From: Litoditis marina
Taxonomy: Eukaryota; Nematoda; Chromadorea; Rhabditida; Rhabditidae
Assembly (NCBI GenBank): GCA_964036275.1
Contig: OZ038434.1
Location: 22,557,879 to 22,621,878 of the forward strand
Length of the DNA stretch: 64,000 bases
Reading direction: 5' to 3'
Shown: in pieces, positions 1-11,639 of the stretch
Numbering within the stretch: position 1 is the first letter of the stretch
Layout of the letters: the number at the start of each line of letters is the position of its first letter
Notes under the pieces: generated by a model
Seen by the model: the letters and a program-made list of their open reading frames with translations, nothing else
The model's database searches: none
Told to the model about the DNA's origin: nothing
Translations under genes and position numbers: made by a program

Positions 1-502
1 ATTTGAGAGGGGAATTGGGACTGTAGTGACGTATATGAAACTTTTTGAACAACTGTGCCACGTTCTCGTTATAGAACTCTTTTCCCTCATCAGTTATGAA
101 GTATATCGGTTTGAACTCCTTGAACACGTCTGCGAGCGCAGCCGCCACTTCTGCTCCAGATTTACTCTTCAGTTTCCGAACATACAACATTCTAGTGTAA
201 ACATCGCTGATAGTCAGCAGAAATGTAACGCCGTTGTTATCATTTTTGAGGCGGAATAGTCACACAAATCTGCTTGTAGGGTAAAATAACGACCACAACC
301 GGTGGTTTTCCGTCTCGGGAATCGGTGTCTGACGGGTTTGTGTCTTGTATACGCTGCGGTGTCTTGTAAAAAAACGTTCAACAGATTTTTTGATAATTCC
401 TTTATTTCGAACTGCATTTAATACATTCCTCGCTGATGAGAAAGCCGACGGGTTCTTAGGGTTAAGAAACGCGTCTGCAATGTGTTTAGACATGATTAAC
501 AA
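1..502 (-). pseudogene. Maverick/Polinton integrase, decayed and cut by the window edge
   Basis: Read on the minus strand, this stretch matches the amino half of the integrase at 60778-61266 of the same window: a shared PKNP..FSS.RN start, then a block ending in GRYFTLQADLCDY, then an RVE-type catalytic core. Two core aspartates are visible, in the ISDVYTRML and ITDEGKEF contexts. The reading passes through at least three frames (502-260, 417-214, then 260-1), so it is not intact. The carboxyl end with the catalytic glutamate lies beyond base 1. Gene order with the three features to its right repeats that of the complete element at 58.9-61.8 kb, but inverted. The sequence is clearly diverged from that element, so this is a separate, older insertion. 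Confidence 0.85.
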
Positions 503-914
503 TGAAATACAACTGCCACATTTTTACATATAAACGTTTTGTTCCTTGTCCTTTTTGAATTCTCCGATCCTCCATTTCTGATTTGTTTGTTTTGCTCGAT
601 GTACTTTTCGGAATGCCTTTTTTGACTTGTTTAATTGACTTCGTCCGCGGTTTTCCCTCTTTTGGCGCGCTCTCCTCAGACACAGCAGAAATTGGGGCCA
701 CCGTACCACTTATGACCAGCTCAGCTTTGGAGGGGTTCTCGTGAGCATCTCTCATGGCATTCTCACCCTGATTATTATCTAAAACAAAGGTTGGAGACTG
801 TTTTTTGTCGTAATTTATGGATTCCTTATAGTTCTTGAGCCGGGCCAATAAATCCTCATAAATGGCCACCTTTTCATCATCGGGGAGGGTTTTGCTAGTT
901 GTTACCTTGGTCAT
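486..914 (-). pseudogene. Polinton conserved small protein (relic), paralogue of 60075-60494
   Basis: The ORF shares a block of the type EK.A.Y.DLLAR..NY with the protein encoded at 60075, and it sits in the same place between the small upstream gene and the integrase. The first ATG is at 914; the open frame runs slightly further upstream on a GTG. The tail is rich in Lys and Ser. The function of this Polinton family is unknown to me. The last ~20 residues overlap the integrase start and probably lie past a frame break, so treat this as a remnant rather than a working gene. Confidence 0.6.
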
Positions 915-982
915 CTTTTCCTGCAGAGACGCCACATTTTATATCTCCTCATCAATGGGAAGTTTGAACTTGTGATTCAGCT

Positions 983-1285
983 TCATAGTCGGGCAATTGC
1001 TAGGGCAGGCGTTATAAGTGCGCAAATCTCACTTTTGTCCAGTTTTCCCAAAAATTGTCGAGCACGGGATGGGTTACGCTCTTTCGATAATGCGTAAAGT
1101 AGGGGTAAAGAAGGCTTCAGAATCTTACGCTCTTTATTAGTCAGAAATACTTTATTGTTTTCCAACAAATTGTATACAATCTCCACAAGTAGGCCAATCT
1201 CTTGAGGGGATGCGGTTTTGAGGGCTCGATTGTTTCTCGGACAATCTTGTAGAAATGCTGTGTGCTTTCGAATACGACTGCTCAT
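983..1285 (-). CDS. Polinton conserved ~100-aa protein, paralogue of 59770-60075
   Basis: This 100-residue ORF has an ATG start. It aligns end to end with the protein at 59770-60075: an RTHTAFL-like start (here RKHTAFLQ), a shared EIGLLVEI.YN.L.N block, and a shared LPLL......R...AR..L.KLDK.....I.P.LA pattern. It lies between the ATPase relic and the next small gene, matching the order in the complete element. The frame is uninterrupted, unlike its neighbours, so it may be the best-preserved piece of this fragment. Its role is unknown. It is probably not expressed as part of a live element, because integrase and ATPase beside it are broken. Confidence 0.65.
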   Translation of the reverse strand: MSSRIRKHTAFLQDCPRNNRALKTASPQEIGLLVEIVYNLLENNKVFLTNKERKILKPSLPLLYALSKERNPSRARQFLGKLDKSEICALITPALAIARL

Positions 1286-1339
1286 AACACGTGCACACGT
1301 GTAAATGAACCGGTATTAAGTATGTAATGTCTGGTATTC

Positions 1340-1560
1340 TCTGGAACATTTGTGAAACTTTCAAAACCATTTACCCAACATTCCAAAACTTTGGGGCAAC
1401 ATTGGAGAACATTTACCTAACATTCTGCAACATTTACCCAACATTTCAAAACTTTGGGGCAACATTCGAGAACATTTACTCAACATTTCAAAACATTTAT
1501 CCGACATTCTCAAACATTTACCTAACATTTTGCAACATTGTACGGTCGTTACAGGACATT
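1340..1560. repeat. ~11/22-bp AT-rich minisatellite inside the Maverick relic
   Basis: About 200 bp are built from variants of AACATTTACCTAACATT and AACATTCCAAAACTTTGGGG. They fill the gap between the ATPase relic and the 1285 gene, where the intact element has only a short spacer. ORFs called on both strands here are by-products of the repeat. Confidence 0.75.
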
Positions 1561-1626
1561 TCGAAACCTTTTTTATTATTTGTGTAACTGCCAAGCAGAT
1601 TTTCCAAACTATTTATTACAAATATA

Positions 1627-2110
1627 TTATCCACGAGAAATGTACACTGTAGGATTTTCACTAGTAATATCTGTTAGTAGTCTGTACTTTGATTCGGTGA
1701 GCGGGTGCTTATCAACAACCAGGTGGTTGTACGGAACGGACATGGCATCATCGTAGGCCTCGAGTGCAGCTTTCCAAGTGTCTCCAAACTGTTGCATTAG
1801 AATATTTTTAACCGCATTTTGTCGGAGTGATTTTTCAAAAGTATTATGTAGGTACTGTTGATACGGCTGGTCCTGTCCAGAAGGAATGCAGATTGTACTA
1901 TTTTGCGCCAGCAGCAATTGCTCTCTTCGTAGGGTATCTTTCCTAACCCGCTAAGGGTGTCATCTTGTCTTAATAAGCGTACAACATGGTGGTTAAGTGG
2001 TATTTTGTGTGGCAATTGTACTGGGCAAAGACCTGTAATTCCTCTAGGGAATTACTCATAGTTTCGTGGAGTACAAGAAGATAGCCAAGGAGAAACTCCG
2101 ATGCCAGTTT
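1627..2110 (-). pseudogene. Polinton packaging ATPase (A32/FtsK-like), decayed 3' part
   Basis: The carboxyl part (1627-1800) aligns with the ATPase at 58953-59582: WKAA.EAY.DAM..PYNHLV and then LL..IT.ENP..Y. Upstream the match continues in another frame (TSR.N..YIILL..NSDK-like region near 1800-1890), and then more weakly towards 2110. The Walker A region is not recognisable. At least two frame changes and internal stops make it a pseudogene. Confidence 0.75.
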
Positions 2111-2115
2111 AGAGT

Positions 2116-4285
2116 GTGAATACATACATATAATAAACATAACACATAAAAGTATATACAGTTTAATATAGTATATCTATTTACAATAAACATGGGGAAT
2201 CACATGAAGCTCAGACTTCTGGATCTTCATTTCGTTAGTTATCGTGTGTATTGTGCTGTGTAATATGCGTTCGTAAGCGTAAACTATATTGCCATCATAA
2301 ATTATGCGTAATATTCGTTAGGACCATCAACAACCTTCCGTTCCGTAATCGTGAGCGTAAGTGATCCTAAAATTATCAAACTTTGCAGCGTGGCAAAGCA
2401 CCGCGTTCGCGCCAATCGTAGCGTTGACGCTTCTTGTTATGGCGCGCGTTTGAATTGTATATATTAAAGCTCTCGCCTGTCGCGACATTCCCGAGCCACG
2501 AGAGAATTCGTAGAAACATCTGCGTAGAAAAACTATGGTGAGGTTGTCTGTCGTAATAATGGCAGCAGTCGCGCGACGCGACATTCCCAGGCTGCGAGAG
2601 AAAGTTTTCGTATGGCGTATCACTAATCTGAGTCATTTTGTGTTTTAGCTTACTGGAAGAAGGTGCGTGCGTACTGTGATAATCTATGAAAAATATACAA
2701 AATAGAAATCACAATTGTTATCATGTAGAAACTTCTTGCTTTCGTTTTCCTCGGCGTAGCTGCGTGATGTAGACGATCCTCGTAGCATCACGAATCTGCA
2801 ATGAGCATATTTGTGTGCGTGGCAAAAGCGTACAAATTTTTATCGTACAAGTGAAGTGACATCGTATAGGTTGTATCGTGGTGACTAGAAGTGCAGAACA
2901 CCTCAGCCGAACAAAAGTTTGTAACAAGTTATTACATTTTTCAGAGCGTCGTCGTAAGGCGTCCAAAAAAAGGGTTGACTTGCCAGTTTACTACAATGTA
3001 GTGACGCCGCGTATATTTCATTTATCAGTCCAATAGTTCGGCGTTATTCCAAAAGTGTATGTGCCTCGAACGTCTGTTACGAGGTGCGAGTTGTGATGCG
3101 TTCCCTTGTGCTAACTCCTAACTGTTCGGCGTGCAGCTTTGCTAAACGTGTCGATCCTGATAACAAACATTGGTATCCTTGTTTCCATTTCCGTTTTCAT
3201 CAATGCGTGGCTGCATCCTAAAAATCGAAGTGTCCAGATGTGAGTCATTCACATTCTCACAGCAAGAAATATTAAGACCACATATAGCGTTCTCGAACTC
3301 TCGAATCGTGCTTCACATCCGCGTGTTCTGGTGTGGCTTGATATTCTTAGCGTAGCGTGACTCTTCTACTATAACTCAACTAAACAAAATCGGTGGCGTT
3401 ACTTCATTCGGAGCGTATGTATGCGCGGTGAGCCGCAAATAAAAACAAACAAATTCAGTGGGGTGTGCGTGTGGTGGCCTATGACGTTGATCATCGAGTG
3501 AAAAAAATCTATTGCGTCTCCTTTTCCAAATGATTGACATGAATCGTAATGACATTTTGTATGTTACTACCAAAAACTTGACCAAATGGATAGGAAACAT
3601 CCCGCTGATGTTACTTTTCCACACCATTCATCGTTGCGTCGAAAGTCGTAGATATGTAAACTGCTCGACCAGTCCGAGACAGCTAATCATTTAACATCAT
3701 TGTGCTACATCACCGGACCGCGTCCGTCGGTCCACTTTCGACATGTCCCGACAGCCTGTGCCTATCACAGTCGCCGCCATTTTGGAACACGTGCTCCCAG
3801 GAGATAGAGTCTTTGTCTAACTTTCCAGAGAGAAGTGTGATGTAAGCGTCGTACGGCCGTACTCAAACATTGGGTGAGAGAAAGAATCAACTATAGCTTC
3901 AGCCAGACTAGTGTGCTCAAGGCACATGCTTAGGCGTCTTCATAGGATGGGAACTCCGGCTAGTTGAATCCGGCATCAAGGATATGTACAGCGCTGTACT
4001 GCGTGTAGCTCACAATAACTTCCTCACGGTTACTGCACGCCTGGTCGCCACAAATGGAAAACGTAAACATAGAACATATTCAGCCCTCCTGAAAATAATA
4101 CTTGACAGGCTACTAGTGCCAAGTATGGGAAGTAATACAACAAATTAAAGTTAGACCGATTTACAAGCGAATCTTGCGCGTTCGATCCGGACACCTGTGG
4201 TAGAAATCAGTCCCATTGTTTCCGCCATCGATGTTGTGAGAATGAGGCACCACCCTCTCTTCCTTCTCTCCGTTGGTAACTTAGC
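2116..4285. other. No gene recognised
   Basis: There are only short, unsupported ORFs. The sequence is rich in dispersed GCGTA motifs. A loose pair of CGCGACATTCCC-containing segments occurs near 2479-2520 and 2575-2610. No splice-supported exon chain could be assembled. Confidence 0.4.
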
Positions 4286-4370
4286 CATCCAGCGTGTGCC
4301 TATCACAGTCGCTGCCGCTAAGCTTCATGACATATTACTTGCTCCCGTCGTGTATCGTTACAACTCATCC

Positions 4371-4665
4371 TTCCAGCCTGTGCCGCGGAGACGTCTGACC
4401 AATCCAGGTGTCTCCATTCACAGTCGCTGTCGCTAAGTTGCCTGACATTTCCATCGCGTGAAGACTTAACCTTCCAGCCTGTGCCGCGGAGACGTCTGAC
4501 CAATCCAGGTGTCTCCATTCACAGTTGCTGTCGGTAATCTTCCTGGCATTTTCGTTGCGTAAGACTTAACCTTCCAGCTGTGCCGCGGAGACGTCTGACC
4601 AATCCAGGTGTCTCCATTCACAGTCGCTGTCGGTAATCTTCCTGGCATTTTCGTTGCGTAAGACA
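4371..4665. repeat. ~100-bp tandem repeat, three copies
   Basis: Units begin at 4371, 4472 and 4572 with TTCCAGC(C)TGTGCCGCGGAG and continue through TCTGACCAATCCAGGTGTC and a CATTCACAGT(C/T)GCTGTCG segment. A truncated relative starts near 4290, and a further one near 3752. The minus-strand ORFs here are repeat translations. Confidence 0.85.
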
Positions 4666-5127
4666 AAAAAACAGACCTTGCGTACCATTCCCTAACACCT
4701 TTTCCTCTGTGTCCTTGTGTCTTCCTGTCCGTGACTTGCGTACTCGTGATATGTGTATAGTCCAGTGTTTTATGAATAGTCCACCTATATCGTTATAGAC
4801 CTTAATACTTAGAATGCGTTAAAAAATATTTTTGTTCAGACCGCGTGGTCAATCGTGGTGGTGCGTGGTGATCCCGATTCGATCCCTCTCCTGGCCTGAA
4901 ACACATAAACTACCTAGACATGAACAAGTTTCAACATTGTCGTGTGACAATGTTGACGTGACCGCGTGGTCTATCGTACTGTTCCGGCCTGTCGTCGGCT
5001 CGCCGTCGACAGGAAACGCGAAACTCATCGTGAGCCTAACTTAATCTAACTATACCTATCGTGAGAGTCCATTAGCTGAAAAGATAGTCCAAAATGGAGT
5101 AACGGTCCAACAAAGAATTGTGTGATG

Positions 5128-5272
5128 GTTCCAACCCATCTCTCCGCACTGGAGAACCACAAACTAGCGTAATCATCGGCAATGGTCATCACTCCACTTT
5201 TCCCGAAAGAATGCCGCTTAAAATGTGAGCGTGTAGTGGTCCCAATCCACCTCTCCGACTACGGAGAACCAC
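5128..5272. repeat. Two copies of a ~36-bp hairpin-forming repeat
   Basis: The segments at 5128-5162 and 5235-5272 both start TGGTYCCAAYCCAYCTCTCC and end GGAGAACCAC. In each, the outer TGGTTC/GAACCA arms can pair. Confidence 0.5.
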
Positions 5273-5305
5273 TTTGAAAGAATATAAACGTGTAAAAAAA
5301 ATTAC

Positions 5306-5579
5306 CTTCATTCGTGGCTTCCTCCTTTTGTCCTCCTCATTTTCCAGCTTCCGTCCAATGATAAAATGTCCATCAACTGAAAAAATAGATGTTCCTTCTG
5401 CGTTATTTTTAATATCGTACTCGTTATCGCAATTCATCGTAAACTTCAAAATTTTAGCGGATGCGTTCATCATATAGTCGAGTCGATTTTTCGTCTTCTT
5501 AGTCCGCGTAAAAATGTAAGCGTGTGTTAATATGTACCTGAATGTTGATGTCAGCGTACTTTTTCAAAATGCTTTCCAT
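5306..5579 (-). CDS. Candidate two-exon gene start (unrecognised)
   Basis: Exon 1, complement of 5538-5579, would encode MESILKKYADINIQ followed by a GTACAT donor. Exon 2, complement of 5306-5443, is 46 codons and ends at GTAATT. The frames join without a break, giving a hydrophilic, Asn/Glu/Lys-rich start of about 60 residues. The acceptor before exon 2 (TTTTGAAG) is weak, and no downstream exon was identified. It may be the start of a gene running left, or chance. I do not recognise the protein. Confidence 0.25.
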
Positions 5580-6573
5580 AGCGAAGTTCTCGTTGTTCCT
5601 CGATTTCCTTCAAGCATTCTGGAATAAACGTTCGTGTCCTTATTGCTTAACGTACTCCATGTCGTATTCATCATAATAATATCGACATAAACCAATACAA
5701 ACAAAATAAACAGCGTAACAATTTCGATGTTAAACGGGCTCTTTTAGTTTTTCTGCCAATGTTCAGAGCTCGGGAGAACTTATTCAGTTTTGATGTAAAA
5801 TCTCGGAGTGTTACCCATTTGCATCCCTAGTTGTGTAAATTGGTTATAGCCAGCGTTAGTTTCATTTGATAATTACTGTCATTGTAGTTTAGCGGTTAGG
5901 TTAGTCAGTAATCCCAAACCCGGTTAGTTCGTTAGTTGTAGTAATTACCGTTATTGGGTTGCCTTTAGCGAAAGATGCTAGGCATCGGGAAGTATTTACT
6001 CAATTTTGCAGTATTGTGGTGTGATTATTCGGTTGATTTCTATACCCCAGTAAATTTGTCCGAAAAGTCAGAATCAGAAAAATCAAAAACCGACTATTTT
6101 TTCACCGAAAAGAAAACAATCGGTCTACTTTTGATAAAAAATTATAAATTTCCACAACATACGAAAACGGACTATTTTTTGCCGCCCAGTTTTAGCTTAG
6201 CTTATTTTACGGTCACGGAATCAAGTTCTATCACGAACAATTTCAATCCAGCTCTGCTATAAAAATGAACATTTTGAACATCATCTCATCAAATAAGTCG
6301 TTCTTTTTTCAGTTCCATTCTCTTAACATTCTTCATGTTAGTCGGAAAACTACATGTAGCATAGGTGCGATGTCTCAGTCTGTTGACCTGGAGATCCTTA
6401 AGTCGCTTCAGTTGGGTTGGGGACGGATAACTATTCCATAATTCTGGGATTCATTGCAGATTTACAACTTGTAACTATTCCACATTTTACATGGGCAATG
6501 TTTAACTACTTATAACTATCGCACCTATAACTTGGAGATTGAAATGAAAAAGAATGAGCAGAAATAAACTTAC

Positions 6574-9500
6574 TTTTGTCGAAATAGTCACCTCCTTTCT
6601 TTCGTTTCCGCTGAGAGCAAATCTGTTGGGACTGACATGAATAGCCGTGTTCACACCGAGCAACTGGAACAAATTAACGTCAACGTTTATTTTTATAGCA
6701 AAATTATAACTACAAAATATGTTTTAAACACATAAGATCAAAAGAAGTTAGATAATAACTTATAACTACCTTAACCTCCGCTTTTTGTGTTGACTGGTTT
6801 GTGATTGTCACGGTTGCAGTTTGGAGGTCACCTTTGCAAACCAGAGTCAGGGTCTTTTGTGAAGAACTGATGATTTTCTGAAAACTAAGTTGAAGAGCTA
6901 GCAGTTTGTCTTGCATTTTTGCTCTGCATCTTTCCTTCTTATCTCCTCAATCTACTTCATTTTGGGTAAAAATTTATCAGAGAGTGTAGAAAACATATAG
7001 GAACTATAACTAGAATATGGAAACACCAATCTTCGCGGTTTAACGGACAAGGCGCTATAATACTCTACTGTAAAAATATTTTCTATCACCAATGATTTTT
7101 CTAATAGCAGCCGGTAGCTGTAAATCACATAATAAAAAGCAGCCAAATCACACCGATTTCAGATTTTCACGAACTGACTAAGTTTCCTATTTGTACCTTA
7201 CAAAATAAAATCCTAAGTATGATTGTTCACTACCAAGTCTTTGAATAAAATCTACGAAAACACATCTTACTTTTGGGACCTCATAGATGGCCATCTGGGA
7301 TACTACTTCACCTTGAATTCCCTCGTCTTGAATGGGGCAGGTTAGCAGCATCTCCAGCGCTTTTTCCAGATTCCCAGTCTAAAATTTCGAATATCGAAAT
7401 TCCGCCAAAACATTCGCCAACCAAACTATTTATACCTTCACAACAGGCGACTAAGAACATAGAGAAGTGGATTCTCTCCACTCAAGTTCAGGTCATCACC
7501 ATAGAAGTTGTTTGACCGGACAGTTTTGAACTGTGATTACAAGTATTCGATCTCATAAAACTTTGGCCTTTTTTCTGAAACTGACGCGCATTTTTTTAGG
7601 AGCGAGAACTTACTGAAACAAGCAATAAGCCTGAAAAATAATGATATTTACAGAGATAAAATGCCCGCTTCCAGAGTTACAAAAGTTCTTCACGTATGAT
7701 TATAACCATGCGTGTTAGCTTGGTTTTTACTGACTGTTCGGAAAAAATAACTGACCTGACAGACGCCTTCGTTTACCACAATTACGAGGTACTTCATAAT
7801 CTTCCTACTTCGGGTACTTTTCTGTCGAAATCAATGATGGCCTTCATGAAACAGGAGGGACACTCTAGCCATCCATTAATTGCGGCCAGCGATTTTCCAA
7901 TGTTCGAAGAGAGACACGGTTCGTGGTTTCCACTGAAAAATTATGGCTACTTGTACGTGTTTGCTGTGCTACGCCACTGCTTACCACAATGACCGTGCAC
8001 GCGCGCAGAAGTACGCATGAAGTAAGAAGGAGGCAGATATATCATCGTGTTATCGAAATAACACTTTTTGTTCAACATTCCGTTCTATTCTCATAGTTTT
8101 CATGAGATTTAATCTCAATATTCATTTTTCCACCCATATCTTGTGTTAAACATTTGGTGTCTATAAGCGCCACGGTTCTACCAACTACTACTGTGTCGCA
8201 ACTCCCGCCATCTGAGAGGTAAAGTGATAATTAAATGTTTGTTCTTTAGACGCAAACGAGGCTACACGATCTGTATTCTTGATGACACGAAAAGCTGTAA
8301 AATACGGCCTAGACAATTTCCGTTAACCGTGATAACTCTAAGGAGATTAAGGACGACACACCCCATGTAATGGTCGTGGTTATGACATAGAAATAAAAAT
8401 CGATCGGTAGGCTTGACGAGAAACCATTTAGAGGAAAAAAGACCAACGTTTTGTGCGGCTGTTTCTTAAATTAATTGCATGCACGCGCATTAAACCTGGG
8501 CATTTTTTTCGGAACATAGTAGATTTCACGTACTGGTCGTGGGACTGTCGATGATCTTCCCAGTATTCGTGTAGTGTAAAATCAAGCCGCAGGTCGGTAT
8601 TCCGAAGATGAGCTTGGACAGGCCCGCGTCGGTAGACGAGTCGGTGGTACAGTGGATCGTGGTACTGAACATGGTATACAGATAATTTTCAAGTTATCTC
8701 TCCTATTTCTATTTTTTTATTACAGACGGGTAATTGAGTCCGAACCTATTTCGTGCCTAAAAGCCATGCCTACATATGCTACTTGGTAACAACTTCGTCC
8801 TCAAGTCCCACTCTGATTTCGAGAGAACAATCCTATGCCTGCGTAGAAAGTTGAAGCCGTGCCGTGCCCCTAATATTTTCTAATTTACAACCGCTTACAA
8901 CGGACGCAGTATTCATCATTAATATACATCGCGTTAGTTCTTCTGAAGATACTCTCTGTTTTTGCGTGCAAGGATTCACTCTGACGTAAGTCCGCAATAG
9001 TCCAGACGACGCGCAAGAATTCGCTTTAACAATGAGTCTTCAACTCCCTAGTCTAAACTTCTCAACATTATCCTCTCTTTATAATTTTGTCAGGCAACCG
9101 CAACAACGAGAAACGAGTCATCAGCCGACGCGCGAGAATTTGCTCTAACAATGAGTCTTCCACTCCCTAGTCTGAACTTATCAACCTTATCCTCTCTTTA
9201 TAATTTTGTCAGGCGACCGCAACAATGATTCACCCCTTCCCCCCTACATCCCACTACCAATTCAGAATCGAAATTGCACCCAGTTCATGATTTAATAAGT
9301 CTTTCCGATTGGAAGGAAACAAAATTGTTACTAACCCACACCAGACTAGCTTTCTAGCGTATAATAAGTAAAATAATTACTCACCAATAGATTACCAGCC
9401 GACGGTGTCCGTCCTTCTTGGTCCCAGGCGACCGTTGACCACCACTTATCATAACGGATCAGTTCCTTACTTCCCCTTTCAGAGTTTTCAGCGAGGATAT

Positions 9501-10765
9501 CCAGAACTTGTCGTACCGAGGAAGGCGGTCCCGGCAGACAGGTATTCATCTCCAGGTCGCAGATCTTCTTCATGATGTCAAGAATCACCATAACCGATCC
9601 CTGAAGACACAAATTTAGTTCGAAGAACAAATAAAGTTAATTAGACGTGGTTCAGTTTGAATTAGAACGCCCCTTCTCGTCATGTTTTCTATTTCCAGCA
9701 TTTCGAAATGGCCAGCAATATTATAGTTTTCTAGCATATCGACGACATTATTAGACGGTGGTCGTTTTTATGAGCGTTATATTTTTGGATCTATTTCAGC
9801 TGAAAATCCTTAAAATGTATCTTCTAGACTAATGGTCTCGTGGTTTCGAGAAAAGTCCGTTTTTGGATTCGAACACATGAAAATGGATGACTACGCATCA
9901 AAAACGGACGAATGTTTCTGTTTTCGGGTGAAAAACCGTGTTTTTTTTCTGATCATTATGGATAACTGTATGGTAGGCATCCACTCGAATACCTCAAATC
10001 ATACTGTCAAAGGCTAATGTGCCCCAGAAGTTTTGCTTAATAAGCAACTATCATACAAAACTCACGTTTTTCACAATTTCCATTAATTTCTTTAGCTCCT
10101 CGCCGCCGAGCACCACAAGATAGGCCAATGCCGTTTTCACATCGGAAATTAGGAAGACTTTACCACCTGAAACATACTCAGTGTGCGAAAGGTAAGTAGT
10201 ACATCTCAGCGAACAAACATTAATATTTGGTTGTAAACTACCAAGAGTACAACCAAATATCAATGTTTGTTACCAAGAGTGTCAGTTATGTGCAAATTTG
10301 AAAACAAAGTTCAGCGTAAAAATGGTCAAAATGGTTATAGTCTGTTTCACGGAACAATAGCCCTTTACAGTAAGATAATAAAACTTTTAAATGAATTTAT
10401 CATTTCTTGTAGATGTTGTATATAGTTTAAACTGTGTGATTTAGTTTTCCACTTCGGGTACTACAAGCATACAAAATAGTGAATCTTGAATTCTGTTTGT
10501 TGAATTTCTTTTTTTGCTTTTCCAGCATTATAACTTCATGATAGTATCTTTTCTGTGTCTCTGATTGGACCCTCTGATTTTGTTTGGTCAATCGAAAAGT
10601 GAGTCGTAATCAATTTGAATCATTTCTATAAATGCTAACCATAACAGATCAGAATCGCGTAAAGTTGTCAATTTTACTTTATGAAGACTTACTCGGTGAC
10701 GTGCGCCGGATCACTGTAGTCATCGAGTATCCAGTGCCAGTCCGCAACATATTCGACCGAATATT
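6574..10765 (-). CDS. Unrecognised multi-exon protein with TPR-like and beta-sandwich-like segments
   Basis: Probable exons, read right to left, are 10693-10765, 10066-10166, 9385-9600 (72 codons), 7809-7932 (weak), 7271-7378 (36 codons), 6776-6877 and 6574-6663. Each is bounded by a TTTCAG/TTTTAG-type acceptor and a GTAAGT/GTGAGT/GTAAGA-type donor. The 7271 exon reads like a helical-repeat (TPR) segment (NLEKALEMLL). The last two read like consecutive strands of an Ig/appendage-type beta sandwich (TLTLVCKGDLQTATVTI and then VSPNRFALSGNERKEVTI). That order, helical repeats then beta sandwich, suits a trafficking- or scaffold-type protein, but I cannot name it. Both ends are undefined; more exons may lie in the 7.9-9.4 kb interval. 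Confidence 0.5.
9010..9230. repeat. ~120-bp segment duplicated in tandem
   Basis: AACAATGAGTCTTC.ACTCCC and TATCCTCTCTTTATAATTTT recur at about 9029-9100 and 9150-9216 with few differences. Both copies lie in the apparent intron left of the 9385-9600 exon. Confidence 0.8.
10212..10271. repeat. Inverted repeat, 23-bp arms, 14-bp loop
   Basis: AACAAACATTAATATTTGGT at 10212 pairs with ACCAAATATCAATGTTTGTT ending at 10271, with one mismatch in 23. It lies in an intron of the minus-strand gene. Confidence 0.8.
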
Positions 10766-11639
10766 CTGGAAATTTGATTAATGACTTTGACAATTATTGA
10801 CTGATCCACAACAAACACAGTACTCTCGATCAATGACACTTAATCAGTTAGCTTCCGCAAAAGTGGGCGGGGACGTATCGAAATCGCAGGTAAAAGTTGA
10901 AATTCAGCTAACTTTCAGACTTTTTTCACTATTTTTTTCCTTCATATTCACTTTAGAAGTAGTTTCCGATCATATAGAAACCAAAATATTGCTTCGCTGT
11001 TATTATCGGTTATAGTTACTCTTTTTATGCATATAATTTCTTCATAAGCGCGTAGAAATAATTATAATGTGAACAAATGAAAAGCTAATGTTATGTAGGA
11101 TATTATGTATATATAAGACAATAAATAAAGCATACCTAACAGAGAGGGCGAGCGTAGAAACTAGCTTAGTAGCCAGACTGCTACTGGGTAGATAGAGCTT
11201 ACAAATGATGCTCGCTGCTTTGTACACGTAAGCAGACGAGGAAACGTAACACGTTAACAGGGTAGCAGAGAAGTACGCTAATGAGCCCAGACATGCAAAT
11301 GCAAAAAATGATATGTGATAATTGATAGTTATTTGAAATTGAGACGGTTCTTCTAATTTTTCAAAGTGTGGCCGAGTCGTATTGCACCTTAACGTTGAAT
11401 CATATTATTTTGAATTTGCACACTCTGCATCCTTATTTATTTTCGTCGATTCCTTTTCATGTTTATCTCCGCAGTAAGTTGGGGGCTATTCCGCAAAGGT
11501 ACACTAGTTTTATTGTCTCGAGTTACTCAATCTTCCTGAGTTTGCATCAACTATTAGTTTCATGTGCACCCGACCCATGTTTTTCAGGATTCTGATAATT
11601 GATATTCTGATATCTGATTGTATAAGTATGTGTGTTTAG
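10271..11639. other. Intergenic region between divergent genes, with one candidate first exon
   Basis: The region separates the start of the minus-strand gene (near 10765) from the first recognised ifet-1-like exon. A short open segment at 10833-10889 (starting MTLNQLASAKVGG, followed by a GTAAAA donor) could be a first exon of the plus-strand gene, but nothing links it by homology. The rest is AT-rich with no recognisable coding. Confidence 0.35.

Noticed and set aside
1327..1594. ORFs of 86 and 77 residues on both strands
   Set aside because: Translations of the AT-rich minisatellite; both strands are open because the repeat lacks stops.
7696..7992. 98-residue plus-strand ORF
   Set aside because: It overlaps a better minus-strand candidate exon (7809-7932) and has no splice or family support.
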